A DNA stretch of 64,000 bases, from assembly GCA_030035585.1 (NCBI GenBank), contig CM057469.1, positions 21,694,501 through 21,758,500 on the forward strand, written 5' to 3'. The stretch is from Dugong dugon. Taxonomy: Eukaryota > Chordata > Mammalia > Sirenia > Dugongidae. The notes under the pieces are model-generated. The model ran no database searches. It was not told the origin of the DNA and saw nothing but the letters and a program-made list of their open reading frames with translations. Both the position numbers and the translations under genes were made by a program. This document shows positions 23,091-34,429 of this stretch, piece by piece (within the stretch, counting starts at the first letter, position 1; each line of letters starts with the position of its first letter).

Positions 23091-23555
23091 TTTTGCACAT
23101 TCAGAGTCCAATTTTTCTGAATCACTTTTTGTGTCAGAGCCATTGACACCAATATATTTCCACTTAATATCTTCTCTATACCATCAAGAATGTGGATGAC
23201 AGGATGACAGTATGTACCTTTAAGAAATTATTCTACTGTTGTCTCTTTTTTTCTAAGCAGACATCCATTCTGCTTGTTTTTGGAGCCTAACAGAAAGTGT
23301 TAATAGAAGATATTCAGACAATAAAACGTTCTCATCTTCCTTCCTCAAAGGGTCCTTAAATATAGTTTGTTGACTGAATATTGAGAAGTTGCAGGCCTGG
23401 TAATGCTACCAGGAATAACAGCCAAGACCATGCAGATAATGGTAACTATGCCACAACTTCTGCCTGGTCCACAGAAATCATAAGATGCATCTCAACATCA
23501 GAGATGTTAAAATACGAAAACTGCATGTCTTAAAATCAGTGATATATGGTAGTAA
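23091..23555. other. No recognised feature
   Basis: Intronic sequence. An acceptor-like tctttttttctaagcag near 23250 leads into nothing recognisable. Confidence 0.45.
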
Positions 23556-24782
23556 GGATTGTTGTTGTTGTTGGTATATGCTGCCAAGTTGGTTCCGACT
23601 CATAGTGACCCTACGTACAATAGAACAAAACACTGGCCTGGTCCTGTGCCATCCTCACAATCGTTGTTATGATTGAGCCCATTGTTGCAGCCACTATGTC
23701 AATCCATCTCATTGAGGGTCTTCCTCTTTTTCACTGACCATCTACTTACCAAGTGTTATGGATTGAAAAAATTGTCTCGCCAAAAAATGTGTGTCAACTT
23801 GGTTAGGCCGTGATTCCCACCATTGATTGTCCACTGTTCTGTCATCTGATGTGATTTTCCTATGTGTTGTAAATCCTGCCTCTATGATGTTAATGAAGCA
23901 GGATTAGAGACAATTATTTTAATGAGTCAGGACCCAATCTACAAGATTAAGTTGTATCTTGAGTCAATCTCTTTTGAGATATAAAAGAGAAAAGCAAGCA
24001 GAGAGATGGGGGACCCCCTCCCACCAAAAAACCAGAGCTGAGAGCGGAGCACATCCTTTGGATCCAGGATCCCTTTGCTGTTTGTTGAAGGCATCCACTT
24101 GTGGTGTTTCTTTTAAAGCAGCACTAGATACAGCACTAGCTAACTAAGACACCAAGCATGATGTCCTTCTCCAGGGACTGGTCCCTCCTGATAGCATGTC
24201 TAAACTGTGTGAGACGAAGTCTTGCCATCCTTGCTTCTGAAAAGCATTCTGGCTGTACTTCTTCCAAGACAGATTTGTTTGTTCTTCTGGCAGTCCATGG
24301 TATATTCAATATTCTTCACCAACACCAAAATTCAGAGGCATCAATTCTTCTTCAGTCTTCCTTATTAATTTTCCAGCTTTAGCATGCATATGAGATAGCT
24401 GAAAATAGCATGGATTGGATCAGGTGCACCTTAGTCCTTAAAGTGATATCTTTGCTGTTTAATACTTTCAAGAAGTCTTTTGCAGCAGATTTGCCATTTG
24501 ATTTCTTGACTCCTTCCAAGGGCGTTGACTGTGGATCCAAGTAGAATGAAATCCTTGACAACATCTTTTCTCCGTTTATCATGATGTTACTTACTGGTCC
24601 AGTTGTGAGGATTTTTGTTTTCTTTATGTTGGGATGTAGTCCATATTGAAGGCTGTAGTCTTTGATCTTCATCAGTAAGTGCTTCAAGTCCTCTTCACTT
24701 TCAGCAAGCAAGATTGTGTCATCTGCATATCGCATATCCTTCAAACCTGATGCCACATTCTTCTTCATATAGTCCAGCTTGT
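23556..24782 (-). mobile_element. RTE-clade LINE split by an LTR
   Basis: The 3' end is at 23556-23753 and the body at 24152-24782. The 129-codon minus-strand frame at 24379-24768 encodes the RT catalytic region, MRYADDTILLAESEEDLKHL, then GLHPNIKKTKIL. The copy is 5'-truncated at about 24782, just upstream of the RT YADD region, and has stops. Confidence 0.9.
23754..24151 (+). mobile_element. MaLR-type solo LTR inside the RTE, perfect 5-bp target duplication
   Basis: It runs from tgttatggattgaaaaaattg to ctagctaactaagaca, with TATA-like gatataaaagag near 23978. ccaag precedes it (23749-23753) and follows it (24152-24156). Its insertion exactly breaks the RTE phrase ttaccaagcatgatg. Confidence 0.86.
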
Positions 24783-25825
24783 AAGAATTGCATTAAAATA
24801 TTCAGCAATTATTTAAAAATTCAAGTCAGAAATCCTTAACTTTAGTGATTAAAATTAAATTAAATTAAATCTGATCATTCCCGATTTCACATTGAAGGAG
24901 GTAGATTACAGACCAAATCTCTTGTAACAGGCCTTCTTTGTGGTGAAGTGAACACAGCCAGGGAATGGAAATCCAAAGAGTTCAGTCTGTGCTGGTTTTC
25001 AAGAAACACAGGGTTTAATAAAACCCTTAATGGTTCACTCATTCAGTGATAGGACATGGTCCTACTAAAAAAAATCTGCTAAGTTATATGAAATAGGAAG
25101 GAGATTATGCCGTTTTTTATATGCAAAAGTTCTATAGGAAAACAATATAATGAAATAAACTGGAGAAGAAATACTTTCCTGGATTAGACAAAGAAGATAT
25201 CAAAAATCATATGTGTACATATATAGCATGATGAAACTGCAACTCAAATGAAGAGAGCAGGTAGTCATGGAAGTGTAGTTCTAGAAAGGAGAGAAATATA
25301 ACAGTGGTAAACAGAGCGAGGGAGAGATGTTAAGGGCATAAAAACTGGGGCCATTGGTCCTACAGACGACCGACTTGGATGAATAACAAATTTAAATCCT
25401 GGGTTAAACCCAGTCACTAGATGCTGTTTGCACATTCCTCATTTCTGGTAGTCAACCCGATTTCACAACCACAGAAAGAAATTTGTCACAGAGCTTGGTT
25501 GGGGGGGTGGGGGAGCTATACTGAACCTGTGCCACTCTCTTATAATGTACTATTTACTGTAGACTCTGAAGTATTAGCTGAATTCTGCTCAGTTGGTGTT
25601 GCAAGCTTTCGGTTTGTTAGAATCAAACATGTATTTTCCTCCCACTCCTTTCTTCCTTGCACACATAAACCTATAGGTGATTAAAGCTAGAGCTTAGTCT
25701 GCTGTCTGTAGATGCTTTGTGAGGTCTTTAAGGAACTGGTAATAGAACTATTTTCTGGGGTCTTGTTATGCTTAGCCAGAGTATTAATGTGTCAAGAATT
25801 GGTATCCTCTTTGCTTTCTTTAGAT
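24783..25825. other. No recognised gene or repeat family
   Basis: It contains a short (AAATT)n run near 24855 and a G-rich run (ggttgggggggtggggg) near 25497. Otherwise ordinary intronic sequence. Confidence 0.45.
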
Positions 25826-25894
25826 AGACAGATGATAGGTAGATAGATAGATAGACAGACAGACAGGTAGCTAGGTAGGTAGGTAGATAGATAG

Positions 25895-26819
25895 TGTCTT
25901 AGTTATCCAGTGCTGCTATAACAGAAATACCACAAGTTGATGACTTTAACAAACAGAAATTTCTTTCCTCACAGTTTAGGAGGCTAGAAGTCCAAATTCA
26001 GAGTGCTAGATCACAGGTAAGGCTTTCTGTCTCTGTCAGCTCTGGAGGAAGGTCCGTGTTGATCAGGACAGCCTCTTCCCAGACATGTCCGCAGGCAGGT
26101 TTCTGTCTGGCCCTCTGGCCCTCTGGCCCTCTGGCCCTCGGCCCCAAGGCCCCTCAGCCAGGCCTCTGCCCTACTCGAGCAAGTATTACAAAGCCCTTTA
26201 GTTCTGCTGATAAGTTCCCAGAGGCACCCCACTCCCCCAAAGAAGGCACTCAGCTTTTTCTCGCTCCATAGTTCGGCTCCTGCACCATCTGGTGTTGGTC
26301 TCCTGGCTCTGTTGCCATTGTTTCTCTGCCCACTTCTCGCTGTCTTGTGCCGTCTCTGGTGTTACAACTCTTTCTCTGTGTTTCCTTGTTCTAGGAGGTT
26401 CTCAGCACAAGGACCCCGGGTCCAAAGGACGTGCTCTACTCCCATCTCTTCTTCTTGATAGTATCGAGGTCCCTGTCTCTGCTTGCTTCTCTCTCCCTTT
26501 GTCTCTTATAAGATTAAAGGTGTGACTCAAGTAAAGTCTTGACTTGAATAAGAGTGGTTACGGTGGTGACTAGGGTAAGTAAGGGGAGTGACTTAAGTGA
26601 TTCAGGATATATCCCACTCCAATCCTGCTTCATTAACATAATGGACAATTCACTCTCAAATGGGACCATAACTACAGGCATAGAGGCTAGGATTTACAAC
26701 GCATCACAAAATGAAGGATAATTACATCAGATCACAAAATGGAGGACAGCTACACAATACTGGAAATCATGGCCTAGCCAAGACACATATTTTTGAGGGA
26801 CACAATTCAGTCCATAACA
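25895..26819 (-). mobile_element. Long MaLR-type solo LTR inside the microsatellite
   Basis: It runs from tgtcttagttatccagtgctg to cagtccataaca. gatag lies on both sides (25890-25894 and 26820-26824), although in a GATA array this could be chance. At 925 bp it is about twice the length of its relatives here. The extra length includes a GC-rich block with an 8-bp tandem repeat. Confidence 0.82.
26107..26138. repeat. 8-bp tandem repeat (ctggccct x4) within the LTR
   Basis: Four consecutive ctggccct units followed by a diverged fifth. Confidence 0.9.
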
Positions 26820-26867
26820 GATAGGTAGGTAGGTAGATAGAGAGACAGACAGACAGACAGATAGATT

Positions 26868-27545
26868 GTTGTTGTTTTGTGCTGTTGAGTCAATTTCAAC
26901 TCATAACAACTCTATAGGACATAGTAGAACTGTTCCATAGGGTTTCCTAGGCTGAAGTCTTCTTTTTTTTTTTTAATTTTATTGTGCTTTAGGTGAAAGT
27001 TTGCAGCTCAAGTTAATTTCTCATTCAAAAATTTATACACATATTGTCTTTTGACATTGGTTGTAATCCCCACAACGTGACAGCATGCTTCCCCCTTTCC
27101 ACCCCAGGTTCCCCTGTGTCCATTCATCCAGTTCCTGTCCCTTCCTGCCTTCTGGTCTTGCTTTTGGGCAGGAGGTGCCCATTTGTTCTTGTATATTTGA
27201 CTGAACTAAGAAGCACATTCCTCAAGTGTGTTATGGTTTGTTTTGTAGGCTTGTCTAATCTTTGTCTGAAAAGTGGGCTTCAGGAGTGATTTCAGTTGTG
27301 AGTTAGCAGAGTGTCCTGGGGCCATAGTCTCAGAGATTCCTCCAGTCTCTGTCAGACCAGTAAGTCTGGTCTTTTTTCATGAGTTTGAATTCTGTTCTAC
27401 ATTTTTCTCCTGTTCTGTACCCTAGGCTGAAATCTTTATGAGAGCAGCTCACCAAGTCTTTTCTCCCTCATAGCCACTGGGGAATCGAACCACTGACCTT
27501 TCGTTTAGCAGCTGAGCACTTTAACCATTGTACCACCAGGGCTCC
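26868..27545 (-). mobile_element. AfroSINE split by an L1 3' end
   Basis: The tail half ends at 26961 (gggtttcctaggctgaag) and the head half resumes at 27421, ending ccaccagggctcc. The SINE itself sits inside the tetranucleotide array. Confidence 0.88.
26962..27420 (-). mobile_element. 5'-truncated L1 (3' UTR only) with 16-bp target duplication
   Basis: A poly-T run starts it on the + strand, followed by the L1 3' UTR in reverse (ttgtgctttaggtgaaagtt). The SINE bases cctaggctgaagtctt (26946-26961) and cctaggctgaaatctt (27421-27436) flank it, differing at one position. This is a textbook 5'-truncated L1 insertion. Confidence 0.88.
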
Positions 27546-27562
27546 TAGGTAGATAGATGTCT

Positions 27563-29000
27563 TCCAGTCTTCTCCATGTGAGCTTTTGAAATTAAAATTC
27601 TCTATATCTTTTTATCCACGTTGTTATTTTTCTATCCATATTCTGTTATTTTTTGTTTGTAAAGGCAATACAAAGCATCCTCTTTGGGTGGGCTCTCAGC
27701 CTGTGCTAGTCCTCAGCCCTCCGTACGCTCTCATCTGTTCCCTTTGTGACTCAAGTCCTACATTTGCTGGGTGACTGGCTTAGACTCAGGCTGTGCTTTG
27801 AGTACAGCTGACCCTAACTTTCCCTCAGTAGCACTATAGGCCAAGTAAGTAAGCTAATTGGAGCTAGCCTTAGCCATGTTGATGAATAAGCAACATCAGC
27901 AGGATCCTAATGAGCAGTAGTTGGGCATCTCCAGCTCATTTTGGTTTCCTATCCCACAAAGCGTTGAACATGCAGTAAATATGTAATTGGCATTTGCTTG
28001 TGGCTAAGTTTTACTTGTTTAAGTCAGAATTTTAATATTTGAAATAAGACTAAAGCCCTTTCACTCTTCTTAATAGCACCTCTATTTCTTTTTTTTTTTT
28101 TTTCCATTTTTATGTGCTGGTTTTCTTTTAACCAGATTTTTTTTTTTTTTTAAAAGGGTGGAGTGCTATGTTCTTTCTGTCAAATTCTAAATGTGATCCT
28201 TGCCATGGCTTATTTGAATTCAAAAAACCTAGACTCATTCCTCAATGATAGCCCATGTTTTTACTTTCACATTTGTTACAGATTCATTTTAACAAAACCT
28301 GAAAGGAAAATATGTTCCTCAATCTGAGCGTAGGAGCATGTATAAATTTTAAGATAATACAAGCTGCCCAAATCTCCAACTTGAAAGTTTCACAAGGTGA
28401 TTTTTGAACTGTTTATTCCATCTAAATAGAGAGTAATTTGAGATTTTATACTTACTGACACTGTCTTGCATAGGTCTTATGGCTCTGTGATAATTTGGAA
28501 GTCTAACTCTTTAAGTAGGTTATGGTTAGCTGTGTTCATTTAACGTAAACATTCACAAGTATATTTTTGTAGTTTCTCCAAAGTAAAATTTATATTATTC
28601 TGGCTCTCATTTCTACCCTCTGAGAGGTTGCCATTGGTAAGAAACCTGAACAATTTGCAGGATCTTTTGTTGTCCAAGTGAAGGACCATCCTACTGATCA
28701 CTGTGAACATGGAGTCCTCTGGGCAGGGGAGTAGATAGAGTAGGCTGCCTTCCATTGAGTCTACTCTGCTGACATCCCAGACAAAAGTCAAGGTACCTGC
28801 CCTAGCTGTCACCCAGCTATGTTTTTCCATCATACTTCGCATTCGTTTCATACCTTCTCCAAGTAACTGTCACTTGGGCTCATGCTGGAATGCATGAAGG
28901 CTGATGCCTTTGTTCTATATACAGCAGTCAGAATTCATTGCAAAGAATTTTGTCTTGTACCTTTCTCTGTAGAACACCAAAATATTTGGAAGCAAGGCAG
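27563..29000. other. No recognised gene
   Basis: It contains T-rich runs at about 28087-28104 and 28137-28153. A 103-codon minus-strand frame at 28540-28851 has no recognisable similarity and no splice context that I can defend. Confidence 0.45.
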
Positions 29001-29850
29001 GAACTGCTCAACATATGCTTCTTGGGACACATTTTGCTTTAATGATTATTAGCCTAATAATTAACATAGCATTTAGGAATATATACTTTGGTGTCGTATG
29101 GACTTGGGTTAGAATTCTGGACCCATCATTTACTAACTGTGTGATGCAACCGTGGGCAAGTTACTCACTTCCTCTGAGCCTCAGTCTCTTTTTCAGTAAA
29201 ATGGGGATAGTAATAACTCCCTGAGTGTGATGGTTAAGAGTGTTTGTCAGCTCGGCTGGGCCATGAGTCTCAGTGTTTTGCAGTTGTATAATGTTGTGAT
29301 CACTTCCCTGTTGAAATTTGATATGTGATCACACTCATGATGGAATCTGCTGAGTGGTACTGGCGGGGTTGGGGCCTGTGGTGGCTCACCGCCCTCTCAG
29401 TCTTCATCTCTCTGCCCTATGCCACCTACTTCCTTCCTACCAAGGCTTGTGGCTTATTCTGGATCCTGCAACTGCCTCTGACCTCTGGTTCTTGGGACTT
29501 GAGCAAGCAGCTTACCTGCTGATCTTGGGATTCATCGATCTTCATACCCGGTGAGCAAGAGTCGTGCTCTCTGACCTGCCAATCTTGGGTTTGCCAGCCC
29601 CTGCAGCTCTGTGAATCAGGAGAAGCCTCTATCGTGATCCATGGACTTGGGACGTTCCAGCCTCTACAACTGCATGAGCTGTTTCTGATATAAATCTCTC
29701 TCTCTCTCTCTCTCTCTCTAGATATATATATATGCTTACTGGTTTTGCTTCTCTAGAGAACCTCAGCCTAAGACACTGAGGATTTTGAGAATTAAATTAG
29801 ATAATGTATAAAAAGCATCTGGTGCAGGTGTCTAGCTCATAATAATAATA
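29001..29850 (+). mobile_element. MIR split by an ERVL-type LTR
   Basis: The first part, to 29225, reads gacttgggttagaattctgg, gtgggcaagttactcacttcc, agtaaaatggggatagtaat. The second part resumes at 29776 as gaggattttgagaattaaatt and ends near 29850. Together they make a nearly complete MIR. Confidence 0.8.
29226..29775 (+). mobile_element. MLT2-like ERVL solo LTR, perfect 5-bp target duplication
   Basis: It begins tgtgatggttaagagtgttt and ends ggttttgcttctctagagaa, then cctcagcctaagaca, as in MLT2-type LTRs. A (CT)n tract and a short (TA)n tract lie inside at about 29696-29732. ctgag flanks both sides (29221-29225, 29776-29780). No internal retroviral genes. Confidence 0.83.
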
Positions 29851-29854
29851 ATAA

Positions 29855-29972
29855 AAACCTGTTGCTGTGTAGTTGATTGTGACTCGTGGTGACCCCGTGT
29901 GTGTCAGAGTAGAATTGTGCTCGACAGGGTTTTCAATAGCTGTAATCTTATGGAAGTAGATCACTAAGATTT
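29855..29972 (-). mobile_element. AfroSINE, head-truncated
   Basis: Tail and body only: acctgttgctgtgtagttga through ttatggaagtagatcacta. An (AAT)n run precedes it. Confidence 0.8.
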
Positions 29973-30490
29973 AATAAACTGTTAATAAGTGACATCTACT
30001 GTAGCTATTGTCTCTTGCCCAGGTGTGTTATTCTTGTGCTTGGCTTTTCAGTCCTTCTTGGTCTGGCCTGGTTTATTTTCTCCTCCTAAAGCACACACCT
30101 AGTCCTGTGATTTTCTAACAAAAGGAAGGCCCAGGTTCTAGTTGCATTTTACAAAGTGTCTTTGTGACTGCAGGAGGTTAATTTTGCCTTCATTGTTGTA
30201 TAATAACTCTAGCTGGCTTTAGTTTGTGATAAGAGTTTTCTAGCTGGTGACACCAATGCCATGCCTTCTGTGTGTTAGCTTCAGTTCTAAGATCCAATTT
30301 AGATTTCCAGTTTAGAGTGTTCAAGCTTTCGGAAGGGTTCTATATGACACATATAATATATACACATATATATCAATCATCCATTTGCTCTAAAACAGAA
30401 TCTTTTGTTAAAGGTTTTATTTTTATCTGTAATACATAAGAACCTCGGTGAGCATGGCATTTTGAAGGGAAATTATATGGATATCTAGCT
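29973..30490. other. No recognised feature
   Basis: Intronic sequence with a short TA-rich run near 30350. Confidence 0.45.
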
Positions 30491-30502
30491 TTGTCACATT
30501 AT

Positions 30503-30675
30503 AAAAACCAAAAAAAGCCAAACCCATTGCTGTCAAGTTGATTCCAATTCATAGCAACCCTATCAGACAGAGTAAAACTGCCCCATAGGATTTCCAAGAA
30601 GCAGCTGGTAGTTTCGAACTGCCAACCTTTTGGTTAGCAGCCATAGCTCTTAACCTCTACACCACCAGGGTTTCC
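30503..30675 (-). mobile_element. AfroSINE with clear target duplication
   Basis: The tail (caaacccattgctgtcaagt) and head (caccagggtttcc) are both present. ttgtcacattat (30491-30502) and ttgtgacattat (30676-30687) differ at one base. Confidence 0.9.
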
Positions 30676-30687
30676 TTGTGACATTAT

Positions 30688-31633
30688 AGAGGTAAGGAAA
30701 ATTTAATCTATTCAGTCTGGTGATGGTTCTCTGCCTTTGTATTCTAGAGGTGCTAGAATTTGGAGAGGCTGTTCAAGAGATGAAGAGAAATAAAGGTAAA
30801 TAAATGCATATCTATAAGAGCCTTCCTGGAAGCCCTCGTGATTCTTAGGGACCCCCATGACTATTATTTTTAGTAACTAGTTTACTGTTTGGGTGTTTAG
30901 GAGGCTCTCCTGGGGCCTTTTCACCATCTTTGTTCTGAAGGAGACTAAGAGACAAGGGTGTTACTCTCTGGCCACTGCTTGCTGACTTTGAGCAGTTTCT
31001 GCTTTGCCTGGATTAGCCACACAGACAATAGTCATTTTATGCATTAGTAAATGAAATCTATTATTTTGTGACTTTATAGACTTTGTATCTCAAGTTTTCA
31101 AGTTGGACATCCTAATTATGCCTAATTTTTTCAAATCAAAGCTGTAAGAACTAGTGTGAGTTAATGTGTAAAGCTATGTCGCTATTGTTTTCAGCATGCT
31201 GCTCGACATGAACCTTCTCAATTCCCTATTTTTTTCCTGTGTCCTTTTTCTTTCCCACCATATTTCTTTTTTTCCCTTTTTTCCCTGCTATCCTTTGTTC
31301 AAGTCTTGGTGATTCTACTATCTTTCTTCTCTCTCAACCACAGCCACAGTTATCCCAGATATTCACAGCACCCCTCAAGTCACCTAGCCAACATCTTTCC
31401 TTCTTTCTAAGATCTTGTCTCTTCTTAAAACCAACCAACAAACAAACTATGGTTTGAAGGTGCTATCAAACTGGGACTAACCTAACACAGTACTCCAGGC
31501 CAGTGCAATTATCTTTGTCCATGATCATCTTCACCTCTTTTCCTTCTGTCCACCTGTGGCATCTGGTCCCTCTTTATCAGGGATTTCATTCTATCAGTTT
31601 TCCTCTCTCTCACCTTTATGGTCACACTCTGCC
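30688..31633. other. No recognised gene
   Basis: At 30749-30794 a stretch with acceptor-like ctag and donor-like gtaaat resembles an exon in outline only. Its translation matches nothing I know. The 31239-31460 part is pyrimidine-rich. Confidence 0.4.
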
Positions 31634-31716
31634 TTTTAAACCCAATGGAGCACAGTTCTACTCTGACAAACATGAAGTGACCATGAGTTGGAATCAACTT
31701 GATGGCAGCTGGTTAC
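31634..31716 (+). mobile_element. AfroSINE 3' half
   Basis: acccaatggagcacagttcta through caacttgatggcagctggtt. The head and first half are missing. Confidence 0.8.
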
Positions 31717-31820
31717 CAAACAGAAGCTACTGTATTATTGCATATTTATTGAAGGATTATCTAATTTTATATATGTCAAAAGATCTACTCTAATATATTA
31801 ATAGAAGCTATCTTCGAATG

Positions 31821-31821
<1 letters not shown>

Positions 31822-31858
<37 letters not shown>
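31822..31858. repeat. (TG)n microsatellite, about 18 units
   Basis: Uninterrupted TG repeat, long enough to be length-polymorphic. Confidence 0.95.
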
Positions 31859-31859
<1 letters not shown>

Positions 31860-31924
31860 TTCCAAGCAAGTATAGCCATCCATAAGCTCATATTCTGGAG
31901 TGGGAATAGGTCTTTGACTTTTCC

Positions 31925-32092
31925 ACTTGTGTGACCTCTGTGAGTTATTTATCCTCTCAAAACCTGTCTTCTTATTTCTACAATGGGCTAATAATCGCAC
32001 CTACTTCACAGGGTTGTTCTGAAGATTAATGAGATATTTCTATGAAGTATTTGACACCATGCCTGGAATATGATAGGTACTTCAAAACGTTT
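31925..32092 (+). mobile_element. MIR
   Basis: tgtgtgacctctgtgagtta, tcacagggttgttctgaaga, ttaatgagatatttctatga and the final atgataggtacttcaaaac follow MIR in order. Confidence 0.7.
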
Positions 32093-32137
32093 TTCAAGTA
32101 AATTGAACATATTTTATGAAAGGGGAAATGTTGTGAA

Positions 32138-32216
32138 GGAAGCAAGGAAGGGAGGGAAGGAGGAAGGAAGAAAGGAAGGAAGGAAGGAAGCGTGAAAAGG
32201 AAGGAAGGAAAGGAAG
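32138..32216. repeat. (GGAA)n purine tract
   Basis: Imperfect aagg/ggaa units over about 80 bp. Confidence 0.9.
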
Positions 32217-33827
32217 TTAGTTCACTCCCTAAATGCTACCCTGGCAGCAGGGCCTATGAGGTGAGGGGCCAGGGTCCTGCGTCTCGCTGGGCTGGGACAG
32301 TCTTGCATGGAGTGTGTGGCCTGAAGGACAACTCCCCCATCCGCACGCCCTACTCTCCCAGGGAAGTTCCCTCATTTATACTGCAAAGGGCTTCTCAGTT
32401 GAAAATGCCAACATTTATAAATATTGGATGAGAATGAGTTAAAACTACCAGTGGGGGCTAAATCTTCCATGTGGCTGTGAGGAGGAGTGCACAGACAGGC
32501 TTTAACCCACACTGACAGGCCTGTGACTGGGTCTGTCATTCCTCGTGAAGACAGACTTATGCTTTCCCCAGGAGCCTACCGCACTGCATCCCCACACACT
32601 GTGCTGAAAATGCAGCCTTGATTTGAGGCTGTTACATTCAACAAAGAGGCTGATGAATGAATCTAATTATTCACAAAGCCAAGCTGATGAGACAGCAAAT
32701 GCCAACCTATGGAAATGAAGAGAGTGTGTGCTGTTGCGTTCCTTTAAGCCAATTTCTTGTTGTAATTATGCCTAAGTAAAGATTGTTCTTGCTTCAGTTT
32801 TGGGAAGGCATTATTGAAAGAGCATCTTTCAATAATGTAAAGTAGCACTTTTACTCTGTTTTAGTTTTCCTTAAATGCAAACTGTGCTTATCTTTTAAAT
32901 TAACCTTACCTAAAATGCTTTTTTTTTCCCTCTCCCTCTGTTCTCCGAATCCACATGTAATCAATATTATAGTGGTTTCAGTTTGAGAAACAGGAGTGTC
33001 TTATACGCTACTGGAAGGAAAAAAAAAAAAAAAACAGCATGGAAAGTAACTGGGAACAATTTTTGAGGCTTCTAGAATAATCAGTATTTAGAGTTTTAAA
33101 TGATTACTTTAAGACTGTAAGATAACTCAGTAACATTTTGGAAGTAATATGGGGCTCATTAAGGTTCTGAGTTCCATTTGAATATCTGAATTTAGTGTTC
33201 ATCTTATTCTGATTTGGAAATTCAGCTTGAACTTTGTTTTCTGGTTGGTCATTACTGAGACCACACCTGGGAAAATAAGTGTTGGCTCAGGCTCTCTCCT
33301 CGCTCAGAAATGTATACGCGTTCAACAAACAGTGGTTGACCACCTACCAAGACATCCTGAGAAGTGAGGTCTTGACCCCTGAAACCTCAAAACAATGATG
33401 AGCTATGCTGAATTTTTGGTAGCCCATTCTCCAAAAAGAAGCCACAGTCCCTTTTAACACCTTATTCCCCAATAACAGGTGGAAATCACATCCCAAGTAT
33501 ACTTATCCTCTCAACAGAGTCATGTGTATCTGCACTCAATTTGAAGCTAATACTTTACTGGGTGAATCTTTCCTTACTAGCTCAAGTACCCAGTGAGTTT
33601 GTCCCGTGTATGAATTCCTATCGGTATCTAATCAACCTCATATATTCTACAACTTAAACGCTGCTTTGTTTTGTTTCTTAGTTGTTCCACATGTACGTCT
33701 CCTTTTCCCATGAACAGGGACCAGGTCTTCCCGGATAACCTCTGCCATATCATGAGTATATTTTGGTAGCTTATGTGTGTGCTGTTGAGGCTCTTCTCCA
33801 GGGAAATATCATATCAAACTACAGATT
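32217..33827. other. Long stretch without recognised repeats
   Basis: No transposable element is recognised over about 1.6 kb, unusual for this window. It contains TAATTA-like and octamer-like motifs (taattattcac, cctatggaaatg) near 32660-32720 and a perfect 13-bp-arm hairpin at 32809-32837. A poly-A run is at 33019-33034. A conserved non-coding element is possible but unproven. Confidence 0.4.
32809..32837. repeat. Perfect inverted repeat, 13-bp arms, 3-bp loop
   Basis: The arms cattattgaaaga and tctttcaataatg are exact reverse complements separated by gca. Confidence 0.95.
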
Positions 33828-34033
33828 AAACCAGTTGTCGTCAAGTTGACTCTGACTCATGGCAACCCCATGTGTGTCAGAGTGGAACTGTGCTCCATAG
33901 GGTTTTCAATGGCTGATTTTTTTGGAAGTAGATCGCCAGGCCTTTCTTTCAAGGCACCTCTGGGTGGACTTGGACCTCCAACCTTTCGGTTAGTAGCTGA
34001 GCGCATTAACCATTTGCACCACGCAAGGACTCC
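33828..34033 (-). mobile_element. AfroSINE
   Basis: Reverse copy with tail (ccagttgtcgtcaagttgac), the tgtgtgtcagagtgg middle, and head (caccacgcaaggactcc). Well preserved. Confidence 0.88.
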
Positions 34034-34428
34034 ATAAATATGCATCTATTTCATCCCTAATAGAAAACATATTCATTCTGAATTTATTGTGAGGCTTTAA
34101 AAAGATCCAGATAATTTGGGAGTGTTAAGGAACAAAGAAGAGTTGCTCTTATACCTTCTAAATTACATTATGACCAGGCAATGAAAATACCAGATGCTAT
34201 TGAAAAAAATCATGGTTTTGAAGAATTTATATATTAGTTTTACAATCCAAGGCCTGAGTAGACACGGCATTACAGTGTTCCAGATTAAAAAGCAAAAGCT
34301 CTGTTGAATCTTTAATGAAACAGTGTTAAGATGTGCTAAGTCATTCTTTTAGTCAATGATGCCTCGGGTGGAATAAGAAGCCCCAAGGACTCTGACACGT
34401 GCACCCATTTTGGATTTTGTGTGCCGCA
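34034..34428. other. No recognised feature
   Basis: Intronic sequence leading to the exon-like segment at 34430. Confidence 0.45.
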
Positions 34429-34429
34429 G

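Larger units (their letters stand above)
25826..27562. repeat. GATA/GACA/GGTA microsatellite broken by insertions
   Basis: Tetranucleotide runs (agat, agac, aggt units) occur at 25826-25894, 26820-26867 and 27547-27556. The gaps between them are an LTR and a SINE, so this was one longer tetranucleotide array. Confidence 0.9.

Noticed and set aside
23754-24151. An RTE coding interruption representing an intron
   Set aside because: The segment has LTR ends and a 5-bp duplication, with no GT-AG borders.
28540-28851. 103-codon minus-strand frame as an exon or gene
   Set aside because: No recognisable protein, no supportive splice sites, and opposite strand to PLD5.
30749-30794. Small exon bounded by ctag and gtaaat
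   Set aside because: No match to PLD5 or any protein I know. Such acceptor/donor pairs are common by chance.
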